A DNA stretch of 64,000 bases from Sphingopyxis sp. OAS728 (GTDB lineage: Bacteria; Pseudomonadota; Alphaproteobacteria; Sphingomonadales; Sphingomonadaceae): assembly GCF_014873485.1 (NCBI RefSeq), contig NZ_JADBDT010000001.1, forward strand, positions 930,001-994,000. The letters are read 5' to 3'. A model generated the notes under the pieces. It did no database searches. It worked only from the letters and a program-made list of their open reading frames with translations, and had not been told where the DNA came from. Below are positions 50,143-58,448 of this stretch, in pieces. How positions within the stretch are numbered: position 1 is the stretch's first letter; every line of letters starts with the position of its first letter. A program made the position numbers and the translations under genes.

Positions 50143-51975
50143 ATGACCGACACCGCACCCGACCGGCGAACTGTCCTGGCAGGAATGGGCGGCCTTGCCG
50201 TCGCGGCCGTCGCCGGCCCCGTCGCGGCCAAGGGAGTCGCGGCCAAAGAAGGCGCCGACTCGCGCCTCGACACGCTTCTCGCGGCACAGTTCGAACAGGG
50301 ATTGCGCGACGATCCCACGCGCGCGACCTCGCTCGGCCTCGATACCGGCGCGCGCGCCGCGCTACGCGCGCAGTTTCCCGACTGGTCGCCCGCTGCCCGC
50401 GCAGCGCGAACGCGCCAGATCGACAGCGACCTCGCGGCGGTGCGCGCGATCAAGGCCGATACGCTCGGCGACGCAGCACGTATCGCGCACGACAGCGCCG
50501 AATTCGATCTGGTCACGCGCCAGCGGCTCGCGCGCTTCACCTATCACACCGGTGGTTTCGGCCACCGTCCCGGCCCCTATGGCGTCACCCAGCTCGGCGG
50601 TTTCTACACCGGGGTCAGCACCTTCCTCGACAGCCAGCATCCGGTCGCGAGCCAGGCCGATGCCGACGCCTATATGGTGCGGCTGCAGGCGATCCCGGCG
50701 TTGTTCGACGCCGACACCGAAATCGTGAAGGCGAACGCGGCAATGGGCGTCGTCGCCCCGCGTTTCATCCTCGATCAGGCGCTTCAACAGCTTGCACGTC
50801 TGCGCGATGGCGATGTCGCGGGCAAGACGCTCGTTAGCTCGATCGCCAAGCGCAGCACCGCAATCGGCCTTTCGGGTTATGGCGAGCGCGCCGTCGCTGC
50901 CTTCGAAGGCCCGATCCGCGCCGCGCTGTCGCGCCAGATCGATGCGCTGACCGCGCTGCTGCCGCGCGCCGGTACCGATGCCGGCGTTGCGCGGCTGCCC
51001 GATGGCGAGGCCTATTATGCCGCAACACTCGCCCAGCATACGACGACGAACCTCAGCGCCGCCGAAATCCATCGCATCGGCCGCGAACAGGTTGCCGACC
51101 TCAACTCGCGGATGGACGTGCTGCTGAAAGCGCAGGGTTACAAGGACGGCAGCATCCGTGAACGGCTGGACGCGCTCGGCAAAGCCGACGGCCAGCTGTT
51201 CGCAAACGACGATGCGGGCCGCGCCGAAATGCTCACCTACCTCAACGGCCTGCTCGTCAGCATCCGCGGCAAGTTGCCGCAGGTGTTCAGCCGTATGCCC
51301 AAGGCACCCTATGAAATCCGCCGCGTACCGCCCGAGATCGAGATCGGTGCCCCGGGCGGCTCGGCGCAGGCGGGAACGCCCGACGGCTCGCGCCCCGGCA
51401 TCTTCTTCATCAACCTGCGCGATACCGCCGAATGGCCGCGCTACACGCTCCCCACCTTGGCGTATCACGAGGGCGCGCCAGGGCACTTGTTCGAGGGTGC
51501 GCTGAAGTTCGAGGACGCCGAACTGCCGCTTTATCGCCAGGCGGCGTCGGTCACCGCCTATGGCGAAGGCTGGGGACTCTACGCCGAACAGGTCGCCGAC
51601 GAGCTCGGCATGTATCGAGACGATCCGCTCGGCAAGATCGGCTACCTCGCCTCCTATGCGTTCCGCGCATCGCGGCTCGTGGTCGATACGGGTATCCATG
51701 CGATGGGTTGGAGCCGCGAGCAGGCGATCGATTATATGGTCGAGAATTCGTCGAATTCGCCGAGCGCATCGCGCACCGAGATCGACCGTTACATCGTCTA
51801 TCCGGGGCAGGCCTGCGCGTACAAGGTCGGCCAGATTGCGATCAGCCGCGTGCGCGACGAAGTGTCGAAACGCCCGGGCTACGACATCAAGCGCTTCCAC
51901 GATGTGGTGCTGGGTGCCGGACGCATCCCGCTCGCGGTGCTCGAACGCCGCGTCCGCGCGGCCTTTCCGGCCTAG
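50143..51975 (+). CDS. DUF885 family exported protein (metallopeptidase-like)
   Basis: A 610-residue protein; the ATG at 50143 follows CGGAGGAGAG. A Tat-like signal (DRRTVLAGMGGLAVAAVAGP) suggests export to the periplasm. Family motifs: LTRATSLGLD-type N-terminal (here RDDPTRATSLGLDTGARAAL), GGFYTGVSTFLDSQHPV, FFINLRDTAEWPRYTLPTLA and YHEGAPGHLFEGAL (about 451-464), the H-E-x-x-P-G-H zinc-binding motif. GEGWGLYAEQVADELGM supplies a further Glu. DUF885 proteins are predicted zinc-dependent hydrolases or carboxypeptidases; the substrate is unknown. A hairpin follows the stop. Confidence 0.85.
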   Translation: MTDTAPDRRTVLAGMGGLAVAAVAGPVAAKGVAAKEGADSRLDTLLAAQFEQGLRDDPTRATSLGLDTGARAALRAQFPDWSPAARAARTRQIDSDLAAVRAIKADTLGDAARIAHDSAEFDLVTRQRLARFTYHTGGFGHRPGPYGVTQLGGFYTGVSTFLDSQHPVASQADADAYMVRLQAIPALFDADTEIVKANAAMGVVAPRFILDQALQQLARLRDGDVAGKTLVSSIAKRSTAIGLSGYGERAVAAFEGPIRAALSRQIDALTALLPRAGTDAGVARLPDGEAYYAATLAQHTTTNLSAAEIHRIGREQVADLNSRMDVLLKAQGYKDGSIRERLDALGKADGQLFANDDAGRAEMLTYLNGLLVSIRGKLPQVFSRMPKAPYEIRRVPPEIEIGAPGGSAQAGTPDGSRPGIFFINLRDTAEWPRYTLPTLAYHEGAPGHLFEGALKFEDAELPLYRQAASVTAYGEGWGLYAEQVADELGMYRDDPLGKIGYLASYAFRASRLVVDTGIHAMGWSREQAIDYMVENSSNSPSASRTEIDRYIVYPGQACAYKVGQIAISRVRDEVSKRPGYDIKRFHDVVLGAGRIPLAVLERRVRAAFPA

Positions 51976-51984
51976 AAACAGGTA

Positions 51985-52012
51985 AGCCCCGTCGCATTTC
52001 TGCGGCGGGGCT
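51985..52012. terminator. Hairpin between convergent genes
   Basis: AGCCCCGTCGC / GCGGCGGGGCT stem (one G-U pair) with a short loop, 10 bp after the DUF885 stop. No T-run follows on the plus strand, so termination efficiency is uncertain. Confidence 0.5.
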
Positions 52013-52117
52013 CCCTAGGTTCCGTCCGAAGACAGGAACCAGATTCTACCTTCTCTTTCGATCCGATAGATAGGTGAAACGCGGCAGGCACCGGATGGTT
52101 CCCGCCGCGATCAAATT

Positions 52118-52291
52118 TTAGGTGATTTTCTTCGCGGCGGCCGATCCGAGGACGAGGAACAGCACAACGAGCGCAAGGCCGACGAAGAACAGGATCTTGG
52201 CGATACCCGCCGCGGCGCCCGCGACGCCGCCGAAACCCAGAACAGCGGCAAGCAGCGCAATGACTGCAAAGATCAAAGCCCATTTGAACAT
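52118..52291 (-). CDS. DUF1328 / UPF0391 small membrane protein
   Basis: A 57-residue protein: [40 protein letters not shown], then [17 protein letters not shown]. Two membrane helices around a Gly/Ala turn are the exact DUF1328 pattern. The ATG at 52289-52291 follows GAAGGAGACG. The family is a stress-associated inner-membrane protein in many proteobacteria; its molecular role is unknown. An 11-bp inverted repeat lies 45-75 bp upstream and may control it. Confidence 0.9.
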   Translation of the reverse strand: MFKWALIFAVIALLAAVLGFGGVAGAAAGIAKILFFVGLALVVLFLVLGSAAAKKIT

Positions 52292-52335
52292 CCGACGTCT
52301 CCTTCGATTGCCCAGAGCAGGACGCGCAGCACCGG

Positions 52336-52366
52336 TTTCGAAAGCCCTCGAAACAGGCTTTCGAAA
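52336..52366. promoter_or_regulatory. 11-bp inverted repeat upstream of the DUF1328 gene
   Basis: TTTCGAAAGCC (52336-52346) and GGCTTTCGAAA (52356-52366) are perfect complements with a 9-bp spacer (CTCGAAACA). It sits in the promoter region of the minus-strand DUF1328 gene. It may be an operator or an RNA hairpin. Confidence 0.5.
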
Positions 52367-52531
52367 GAAGAAGCGACCGGTGGCCGTGCCTCAAGTCTCT
52401 GATTGATGTGTACGAAGGTGAAACGAGGGATGCGAAGGAAGGTTCCTGCCGCCCCTTCCCGTCCCGATCGATATGCCCTTGCCTATTCGGCTCGCCGTGC
52501 GTTTATGCGTGCAACGATCGAGGGAGTTTTC

Positions 52532-53035
52532 ATGCGCATATCGTCTTTGAACCGGCTGCTTGCGGCGGCCGCATTTGCCTGTTGCATTCCGGCTTCGGCC
52601 ATCGCCCAAGCGGGCGACGCGGCACCGACGCAAGGCACCGCCTGGCTCAACAAACAGATGGCAGCGCTCGCCGAGCGCAATGGCGCCGACGGATGGCGCG
52701 TGACGCCGAGCGGGCTGCGCTGGCGCCGAATCGCGGGCGACGGCAGCGGCGCGCACCCCGGTCCGGCCGATAACGTCACCGTCCATTATGTCGGCACCTT
52801 CGCCGACGGCCGCGAGTTCGACAGCTCGGTGCGACGCGGCGAACCGACGAGCTTCCCGCTCAATCGCGTGATCGACGGCTGGCAGGAAGGCGTGCAGTTG
52901 ATGGGTGTCGGCGACAAGGTCGAATTCGCGATCCCCTGGCAGCTCGCTTACGGCCCCGACGGCAAGGGCCCGATCCCCGGCGGCGCGACCTTGCTGTTCA
53001 CGGTCGAACTTCTGGGCGTCGAGCCGGCCGGCTAA
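52532..53035 (+). CDS. FKBP-type peptidyl-prolyl cis-trans isomerase, exported
   Basis: A 167-residue protein with signal peptide MRISSLNRLLAAAAFACCIP (cleavage near AIAQA). The FKBP domain begins about residue 75: NVTVHYVGTFADGREFDSSV, RGEPTSFPLNRVIDGWQEGV, KVEFAIPWQLAYGPDGKGPI and ATLLFTVELL. It isomerises prolyl bonds in periplasmic protein folding. The ATG at 52532 follows GAGGGAG; an ATG nine codons upstream is possible. It is convergent with the L,D-transpeptidase gene. Confidence 0.9.
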   Translation: MRISSLNRLLAAAAFACCIPASAIAQAGDAAPTQGTAWLNKQMAALAERNGADGWRVTPSGLRWRRIAGDGSGAHPGPADNVTVHYVGTFADGREFDSSVRRGEPTSFPLNRVIDGWQEGVQLMGVGDKVEFAIPWQLAYGPDGKGPIPGGATLLFTVELLGVEPAG

Positions 53036-53050
53036 TTCGGCACGGGCGCC

Positions 53051-53716
53051 TCAGGAGGCGGCCGCCTTCGCATAGGACTGGACGTGCAGACGCGGGAAGA
53101 CCGCCTCGAGCGGCTTGGTGTCGGGCAGCACATAGACATATCCGCCCTTCTTCTGGAAAAGCGGGCGGACGCTCTTGCTATAAAATAGCGACGGAACGTT
53201 GATGCAGCCAAAGGTGATGCGGTTGTCATCGATGCCGGGCGACAGCATCCGCTGGCGGCGGCGTTCCTTCTGGTTGCCCGTCGGGATCGGGTGGAGCGCC
53301 ACCGACGTCGCATAATCGACCCAGAGCACCCGCTGTTTTCCGGCCGCCATCCCGAATTTGGCGAGGAAGCGCCCGGCGGGCGTCGTTCGCTCGGCGGGCC
53401 CGATCTCGGCGAGATTCTTCGAACCAATCCCCGGGGTCGCTTCGTCGCCGACCGCAACGCCGATCAAAACCGGAACCTGCCCGAGCGCTTTCCCCTTCGC
53501 GTCGAACAGCAGGAGCGAAGCCGCCTCCTTGTCGACAATGATATAAGGCAAGGCGGCATTGTCCCCTGACGCAGCAACCCAGTCGGCGACGCGCGTGGCG
53601 GCCTCCGATCGCGTGACCGCGTCACTGGTTTCGGGTGCGGGAGGAGGCTCCGCCGATCGAGCCGGCATCGAAGCGGTCAACGCGAGCCCTGCAATCGCCA
53701 GAAACACTTTGATCAT
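53051..53716 (-). CDS. L,D-transpeptidase-like protein with altered active-site motif
   Basis: A 221-residue exported protein: signal MIKVFLAIAGLALTASMPAR. The YkuD-like domain (about 57-190) has LPYIIVDKEAASLLLFDAKG, PVLIGVAVGD, TTPAGRF and H142 (SVALHPI). The nucleophile C171 is in ITFGCINV, where the canonical S-H-G-C has Phe for the His; related sphingomonad proteins may share this change. It should cross-link or edit peptidoglycan through 3-3 bonds if active. The ATG at 53714-53716 is preferred; an ATG four codons earlier is possible. Confidence 0.8.
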   Translation of the reverse strand: MIKVFLAIAGLALTASMPARSAEPPPAPETSDAVTRSEAATRVADWVAASGDNAALPYIIVDKEAASLLLFDAKGKALGQVPVLIGVAVGDEATPGIGSKNLAEIGPAERTTPAGRFLAKFGMAAGKQRVLWVDYATSVALHPIPTGNQKERRRQRMLSPGIDDNRITFGCINVPSLFYSKSVRPLFQKKGGYVYVLPDTKPLEAVFPRLHVQSYAKAAAS

Positions 53717-53806
53717 AGGTCGATGCACTCGAATGAAGGGATCGCCGTCGCCCGGAAGCGACGGCGATAGAAATCACGGTTGATCAGCAGTTGCCGTCTA
53801 GCCGCC

Positions 53807-54106
53807 TCAGTTGCGCGGCCGCTTCTGCTGCGCCTGCATCCGCTGTTCGATGCCATCGACGCGGCTGTTGAGCTGATCGAGACGCTGGCCATTGTTCTGC
53901 GCCTGTCCCGATGCGGCCTGTGCTTCGCTCAAGGCTTGTTTCGCGGTGGCGTCGGTAGTCTGCAACTGCTGTTCGAGCGCATCGACGCGCTGGCTCACCA
54001 CCGCGACCTGCTCGCGCACGAAGCCCTTGGTGGCGCAGCCGCCCAAAGCCAGCGAGCCGGCCAAAATCACCACGGCGGGTGCCAGTTTTTTCAGAGATGG
54101 GGACAT
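53807..54106 (-). CDS. Coiled-coil lipoprotein, Lpp-like
   Basis: A 99-residue lipoprotein: signal MSPSLKKLAPAVVILAGSLA ending in lipobox LGGC (Cys23). Residues 30-90 form a continuous heptad coiled coil (VAVVSQRVDALEQQLQTTDA; NGQRLDQLNSRVDGIEQRMQ). The layout resembles Lpp or the N-terminus of outer-membrane tethering proteins, but it lacks a C-terminal lysine for peptidoglycan attachment (it ends KRPRN). Ribosome binding site GGAG. Probably an outer-membrane structural protein. Confidence 0.75.
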   Translation of the reverse strand: MSPSLKKLAPAVVILAGSLALGGCATKGFVREQVAVVSQRVDALEQQLQTTDATAKQALSEAQAASGQAQNNGQRLDQLNSRVDGIEQRMQAQQKRPRN

Positions 54107-54309
54107 CGAAATTCTCCTAGTCGCTAATGCCCCCCTCCCGACCGGCCCAAGCCGAGCGCCGCCGCGCGAACAATGCGATTCTGTCCGGCTGTGCATTCCG
54201 TCAGGTAGATGGATAACGCCGGCGGATAGCGGCAAGTTCCGGGGCTCGGCGCGCCTCTCGGCGGCCAATCGAGCCCGTCGGCTCGCGCATTATCGATGCC
54301 TGATTTTGT

Positions 54310-54383
54310 TGGAGCGGGTAGCGGGAATCGAACCCGCCTAGCTAGCTTGGAAGGCTAGAGCATTACCACTATGCTATACCCGC
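54310..54383 (-). tRNA. tRNA-Gly (anticodon TCC)
   Basis: A 74-nt cloverleaf on the minus strand: acceptor GCGGGTA/TACCCGC, anticodon stem CTAGC/GCTAG with loop CTTCCAA (anticodon TCC), T-arm GCGGGTTCGATTCCCGC and encoded CCA. No sign of an inserted element at its 3' end. Confidence 0.95.
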
Positions 54384-54442
54384 ATCTCCAAGGTCGGCGG
54401 CGATTGCCATTTTGCCCGGCCGCCGTCAAGCGCCTCATTGAG

Positions 54443-54457
54443 AACATCTTGGCAACA
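54443..54457 (+). promoter_or_regulatory. LexA-box-like site upstream of dinB
   Basis: GAAC-N7-CAAC, one mismatch from the alphaproteobacterial LexA direct repeat GAAC-N7-GAAC, 16 bp before the dinB start. The position fits SOS control. Confidence 0.4.
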
Positions 54458-54472
54458 TGCTAAAGCGATGCC

Positions 54473-55603
54473 GTGCAGGACGGCGACGACCATAGCCCCG
54501 AGGACGCGGCGGACACTCCGGTCCGCAAGATCATCCACGTCGACATGGATGCCTTTTACGCGTCGGTCGAACAGCGCGACGATCCGTCCTTGCGCGGTAA
54601 ACCCGTAGCCGTCGGTGGCTCGTCGCGGCGCGGTGTCGTTGCCGCCGCGAGTTATGAAGCGCGCAAATTCGGCGTGCGGTCGGCGATGCCCAGCATCACC
54701 GCGAAGCGCCAATGTCCGGGCCTGATCTTCGTCCCGCCCCGCTTCGAAGTGTATCGCGATATCTCGCACCAGATCCGCGCGATCTTTCGCGACTATGCCG
54801 ATGAAGTCGAACCGCTGTCGCTCGACGAGGCCTATCTCGACGTCAGCGCCGACAAGGCCGGGCTCGGCAGCGCGACCGCCGCTGCGAAGCTGATCCGCCA
54901 GCGCATCCGCGAGGAAACGGGCCTCACCGCGTCGGCCGGCGTCTCGTATAACAAGTTCATCGCCAAGCTGGCGTCGGACCAGAACAAGCCTGACGGCCTT
55001 ACCGTGATCCCCCCCGGGCGCGGTGCGGCCTTCGTGCAAACATTATCGATCCGCCGCTTCCACGGTATCGGCCCCGTGACGTCGGCGAAGATGGAGGGGC
55101 TTGGCGTGTTTTCGGGTGCCGATCTCGCCGGTAAAGACCCGATGTGGCTTGCCGAGAATTTCGGCAACAGCGCCGAATGGCTCTATAATCTCGCACGCGG
55201 CATCGACCATCGCCGCGTCAAATCGAACCGGCCGCTGAAATCGCTGGGCGGCGAGCGCACCTTCTTCAACGACCTGATCACCGACACCGAAATCCGCGAG
55301 GCGCTCGCGCATGTCTGCACCGTCGTGTGGGACCGCGCCGCGAAGAAAGGCGCGCGCGGCCGGACCGTGACGCTCAAGCTGCGCTACGCCGATTTCCGCA
55401 CGATCACGCGCGCCAAATCGGTCGCCGCGCCGATCCTCGACGGCAATTCGCTGCTCGCCGCGGGCGAAGCGATCCTCGCCCCCCTGCTGCCCACCGAACA
55501 GGGCATCCGTCTGCTCGGGGTGACGCTCAGCAAGTTCGAGGGCGAAGAGGATGAGGAGGAAGACGGCGCCGCCGCGCCCGCCGACCTGCTCAGCCTTATT
55601 TGA
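54473..55603 (+). CDS. dinB: DNA polymerase IV (DinB)
   Basis: A 376-residue Y-family translesion polymerase; start GTG at 54473. Catalytic motifs: IIHVDMDAFYASVEQ (metal Asp residues), SYEARKFGVRSAMP, and LSLDEAYLD (second catalytic D-E). The little-finger domain follows after the helix-hairpin-helix IRRFHGIGPVTSAKMEGLG. An acidic linker near the C-terminus (EGEEDEEEDG) precedes a short LLSLI tail, a beta-clamp-binding-like end. It copies damaged DNA in the SOS response. A LexA-like box lies upstream. The 3' end overlaps the convergent gene by 8 bp. Confidence 0.95.
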   Translation: MQDGDDHSPEDAADTPVRKIIHVDMDAFYASVEQRDDPSLRGKPVAVGGSSRRGVVAAASYEARKFGVRSAMPSITAKRQCPGLIFVPPRFEVYRDISHQIRAIFRDYADEVEPLSLDEAYLDVSADKAGLGSATAAAKLIRQRIREETGLTASAGVSYNKFIAKLASDQNKPDGLTVIPPGRGAAFVQTLSIRRFHGIGPVTSAKMEGLGVFSGADLAGKDPMWLAENFGNSAEWLYNLARGIDHRRVKSNRPLKSLGGERTFFNDLITDTEIREALAHVCTVVWDRAAKKGARGRTVTLKLRYADFRTITRAKSVAAPILDGNSLLAAGEAILAPLLPTEQGIRLLGVTLSKFEGEEDEEEDGAAAPADLLSLI

Positions 55604-56054
55604 CGACGGTGGGCGCGAACCGCTTCATCGCTGCCTTCATCTTCGGCGACAGCGACGCCAGGCTGCAACGGATCAGCGTCTCGTCGGTCTCCTGGATTTC
55701 GTCGCGGAACGGCGCGCCGACGCGGTAGAGCGCCCGGTCGGTTCCGGCGAGCTTGAGCCGCATATAGCCGGCGCCGTCATAGCCGCCGAACTGCATCTGG
55801 GTGAACCCGCCTGCCACGACGCGCGCCTGCGTAATCGGCTCGAGCTCGGCCGCCGGTCCCATCGAACCGCCCGGCCCGTAATAATAGAGCGCGCCCCAGC
55901 GCTTTCCGTCGAACACATAGCCGTGATGGACGGTCGCGCATTTTTCGGTGTCGTTGGTCCAGAAGCCGGGTGCAATCGGCAGTTTGACCTGTCCTTGCGC
56001 CGCCACCGGCGCGCTGCTCGCAATGGCCGCGAGCGCCAAAATCCATCCGCGCAT
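55596..56054 (-). CDS. Exported hypothetical protein
   Basis: A 152-residue protein with signal peptide MRGWILALAAIASSAPVAAQ. The mature part contains PGFWTNDTEKCATVHHGYVF, ALYYYGPGGSMGPAAELEPI and FTQMQFGGYDGAGYMRLKLA, a lipocalin- or jelly-roll-like beta-rich composition, with two cysteines. It resembles small periplasmic proteins of unknown function found in sphingomonads. Start ATG 56052-56054 after GAGGTGGGGG. Its stop overlaps the dinB end. It is 57 bp downstream of prfC on the same strand. Confidence 0.65.
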   Translation of the reverse strand: MRGWILALAAIASSAPVAAQGQVKLPIAPGFWTNDTEKCATVHHGYVFDGKRWGALYYYGPGGSMGPAAELEPITQARVVAGGFTQMQFGGYDGAGYMRLKLAGTDRALYRVGAPFRDEIQETDETLIRCSLASLSPKMKAAMKRFAPTVVK

Positions 56055-56110
56055 CGATACCCCCACCTCTGCCGAAAATGACGTCATGGTGGCGGAAATG
56101 GGCGATGCGA

Positions 56111-57706
56111 TCAACCCGCGTCGGCGAAAACGCGTTCCTTGGTCGCCGTGAAGCGGATCGCCGGGTGACGCTGGGTCACATAGCCGACTTCCCACGCGTC
56201 CTTCGCCATGAAGACCGGAGCGCCGTCGCGGTCGGTCGCGCTGGCGCCGCGGTGGTCGGCCTGAAACGCCTTGAGTGCGGCGGCATCGTCGCTCGCGATC
56301 CAGCGCGCGGTGTCCCACGGCGACTGCTCCAGCTTCGCCTCGACCTTATATTCGGCCTCGAGCCGGCTGATGAGCACTTCGAGCTGCAACTGGCCGACGA
56401 CGCCGACAATCATGTTCGACCCGATTTCGGGATAGAAGACCTGGATGATCCCCTCCTCGGCCATATCGTCGAGCGCTTTGCGAAGCTGCTTGGTCTTCGT
56501 CGGATCGACGAGCGCGACGCGGCGCAGGATTTCGGGCGCGAAATTCGGCAGACCGGTGATCGTAATGTCGGTGCGTTCGGACAGGGTGTCGCCGACGCGG
56601 AGCGTGCCGTGGTTCGGGATACCGATGATGTCGCCGGGGAACGCCTCTTCGGCCATCTCGCGGTCCTGCGCGAGGAACAGCATCGGGCGGCTGATCGCGA
56701 TCGCCTTGCCCGTCCCCCCCTGCATCAACCGCATGCCGCGCTCGAACTTGCCCGAGCAGAGACGCATAAAGGCGATGCGGTCGCGGTGCGCGGGATTCAT
56801 ATTCGCCTGTACCTTGAACACGAAGCCGGTGACGGCATCGTCGCCGGGCTGCACCGGCGCGGGTTCGGCGGGCTGCGGCTGCGGCCCCGGCGCGTGGTTG
56901 GCGAGCGCCGACAGCAGGTCGACGACGCCGAATTCCTTGAGCGCCGATCCGAAATAGACCGGCGTCAGGTCGCCATTGCGGTATGCTGCGGCATCGAACG
57001 GCGCATAACAGGCCGAGGCTAGCTCGGTCTCTTCCTTGAGATGCGCGAGCCCGCCAGCGCTGAGTTCGGCCGCGAGCGCCGGATCGTCGAGCCCGGAAAC
57101 CTTCGCACGGTGCCCCTCATACATGCGCGAGGCGTCGCCGCCCGGACGCATGATCGCCGGATCGACGAGGTCGTAGATCCCCTCGAACTGCCCGCCCATG
57201 CCTGCGGGCCAGTTCATCGGGCAAACGTCGAGCGCGAGCCGGTCGGCGACCTCGTCGAGCAGCTCGAACGGCGGCAGGCCTTCGCGGTCGACCTTGTTGA
57301 CGAAGGTGATGATCGGCACCGAGCGGAGGCGGCAGACCTCGAACAGCTTCAGCGTCTGCGGCTCGATGCCCTTCGCGGCGTCGATCACCATCACCGCGCT
57401 GTCGACCGCGGTCAGCGTACGATAGGTATCCTCGCTGAAATCCTCGTGCCCCGGGGTGTCGAGCAGGTTGAAGACGAGGCCCTGATGTTCGAAGGTCATC
57501 ACCGACGAGGTGACCGAAATGCCGCGCTGCTGCTCGATCTTCATCCAGTCGGAGCGCGCGCGCCGCGCGGCGCCGCGTGCCTTCACCTCGCCCGCGATAT
57601 GGATCGCGCCGCCGGCGACGAGCAATTTCTCGGTCAGCGTCGTCTTGCCCGCGTCGGGGTGCGAGATGATGGCGAAGGTACGGCGGTCGGGATGCTTCTG
57701 GGACAT
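56111..57706 (-). CDS. prfC: Peptide chain release factor 3 (RF3)
   Basis: A 531-residue translational GTPase. G1 SHPDAGKTTLTEKLL, G2 region RGISVTSSVMTFEHQGLVFN, G3 LLDTPGHEDFSEDTYR and G4 TFVNKVDREG; then domain II (VTGFVFKVQANMNPAHRDRI) and the RF3 C-terminus (VVGQLQLEVLISRLEAEYKV). It recycles RF1/RF2 from ribosomes after termination. The start MSQKHPDRRTFAI at 57706 matches family N-termini; an upstream ATG extends by 20 non-homologous residues. Confidence 0.95.
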   Translation of the reverse strand: MSQKHPDRRTFAIISHPDAGKTTLTEKLLVAGGAIHIAGEVKARGAARRARSDWMKIEQQRGISVTSSVMTFEHQGLVFNLLDTPGHEDFSEDTYRTLTAVDSAVMVIDAAKGIEPQTLKLFEVCRLRSVPIITFVNKVDREGLPPFELLDEVADRLALDVCPMNWPAGMGGQFEGIYDLVDPAIMRPGGDASRMYEGHRAKVSGLDDPALAAELSAGGLAHLKEETELASACYAPFDAAAYRNGDLTPVYFGSALKEFGVVDLLSALANHAPGPQPQPAEPAPVQPGDDAVTGFVFKVQANMNPAHRDRIAFMRLCSGKFERGMRLMQGGTGKAIAISRPMLFLAQDREMAEEAFPGDIIGIPNHGTLRVGDTLSERTDITITGLPNFAPEILRRVALVDPTKTKQLRKALDDMAEEGIIQVFYPEIGSNMIVGVVGQLQLEVLISRLEAEYKVEAKLEQSPWDTARWIASDDAAALKAFQADHRGASATDRDGAPVFMAKDAWEVGYVTQRHPAIRFTATKERVFADAG

Positions 57707-57783
57707 GGCGCGGGCGCCTAGCAGGTGGGGCGACATGTGGAAAGGGGCTGGCGTCGGCGCCGCCATCGCCGCATGATCGACCT

Positions 57784-58422
57784 ATGCGAACCCTGCTCCT
57801 CGCCGCCGCGCTGATCGCCGCCCCCGCCGCCGCGCAGAACTCCCCTTTCGTGGGGGAATATAGCCTTGCCGAAGGGCCCGAAGTCGGCGGCGGCCTATTG
57901 ATCCGGAACGATGGCCGTTTCCAATATATGCTCGCTGTTGGCGCGCTCGACGAACGCGCCGAGGGCCGCTGGGAGATGCGCGGCGACATGGTCTGCCTCA
58001 CCACCGACCCCAAACCCGTGCCGCCGGCGATGGAGAAAGGCCCGCTGATCGAGGTCGAGGGCGCCGTCCCGACGCTGCTCGTTACTTGGCCGAACGGTGA
58101 AGCCATCCCCGGCGTCGATTTCACAATCGGCTTCGACAGCGGCGATCCGGCCGAAGGCTACACCCAATATTATGGCTGGACGATGCCCGAGGACGACACG
58201 CGCATCCCGCGCTGGGTCGAGGTACGCGAGCCCATCTATGATATCACCGCACCGCGCTATGAATTGACCGAAGCCGACGGCGGCAAGGTGCGCGTGATCA
58301 TCGTCCCCAACGACATCGGCGTCGTGAATTTCGACGGCGCCTGTGCCGAAAAGACCGAGCGCGGCGTCACCCTCCACCGTGCAGAGGGCGACATGCGGTT
58401 CGTGCGACTGGGCGGTGAATGA
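57784..58422 (+). CDS. Exported hypothetical protein
   Basis: A 212-residue protein with signal peptide MRTLLLAAALIAAPAAAQNS. The mature part begins FVGEYSLAEGPEVGGGLLIR, NDGRFQYMLAVGALDERAEG and RWEMRGDMVCLTTDPKPVPP, a lipocalin-like beta sequence. Two cysteines (in MVCLTT and GACAEK) may form a disulfide. No enzyme motif is recognised. Divergent from prfC by about 77 bp. Likely periplasmic. Confidence 0.7.
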   Translation: MRTLLLAAALIAAPAAAQNSPFVGEYSLAEGPEVGGGLLIRNDGRFQYMLAVGALDERAEGRWEMRGDMVCLTTDPKPVPPAMEKGPLIEVEGAVPTLLVTWPNGEAIPGVDFTIGFDSGDPAEGYTQYYGWTMPEDDTRIPRWVEVREPIYDITAPRYELTEADGGKVRVIIVPNDIGVVNFDGACAEKTERGVTLHRAEGDMRFVRLGGE

Positions 58423-58448
58423 CCGGCTAAAGCTCGGCTAGCAGCCGG

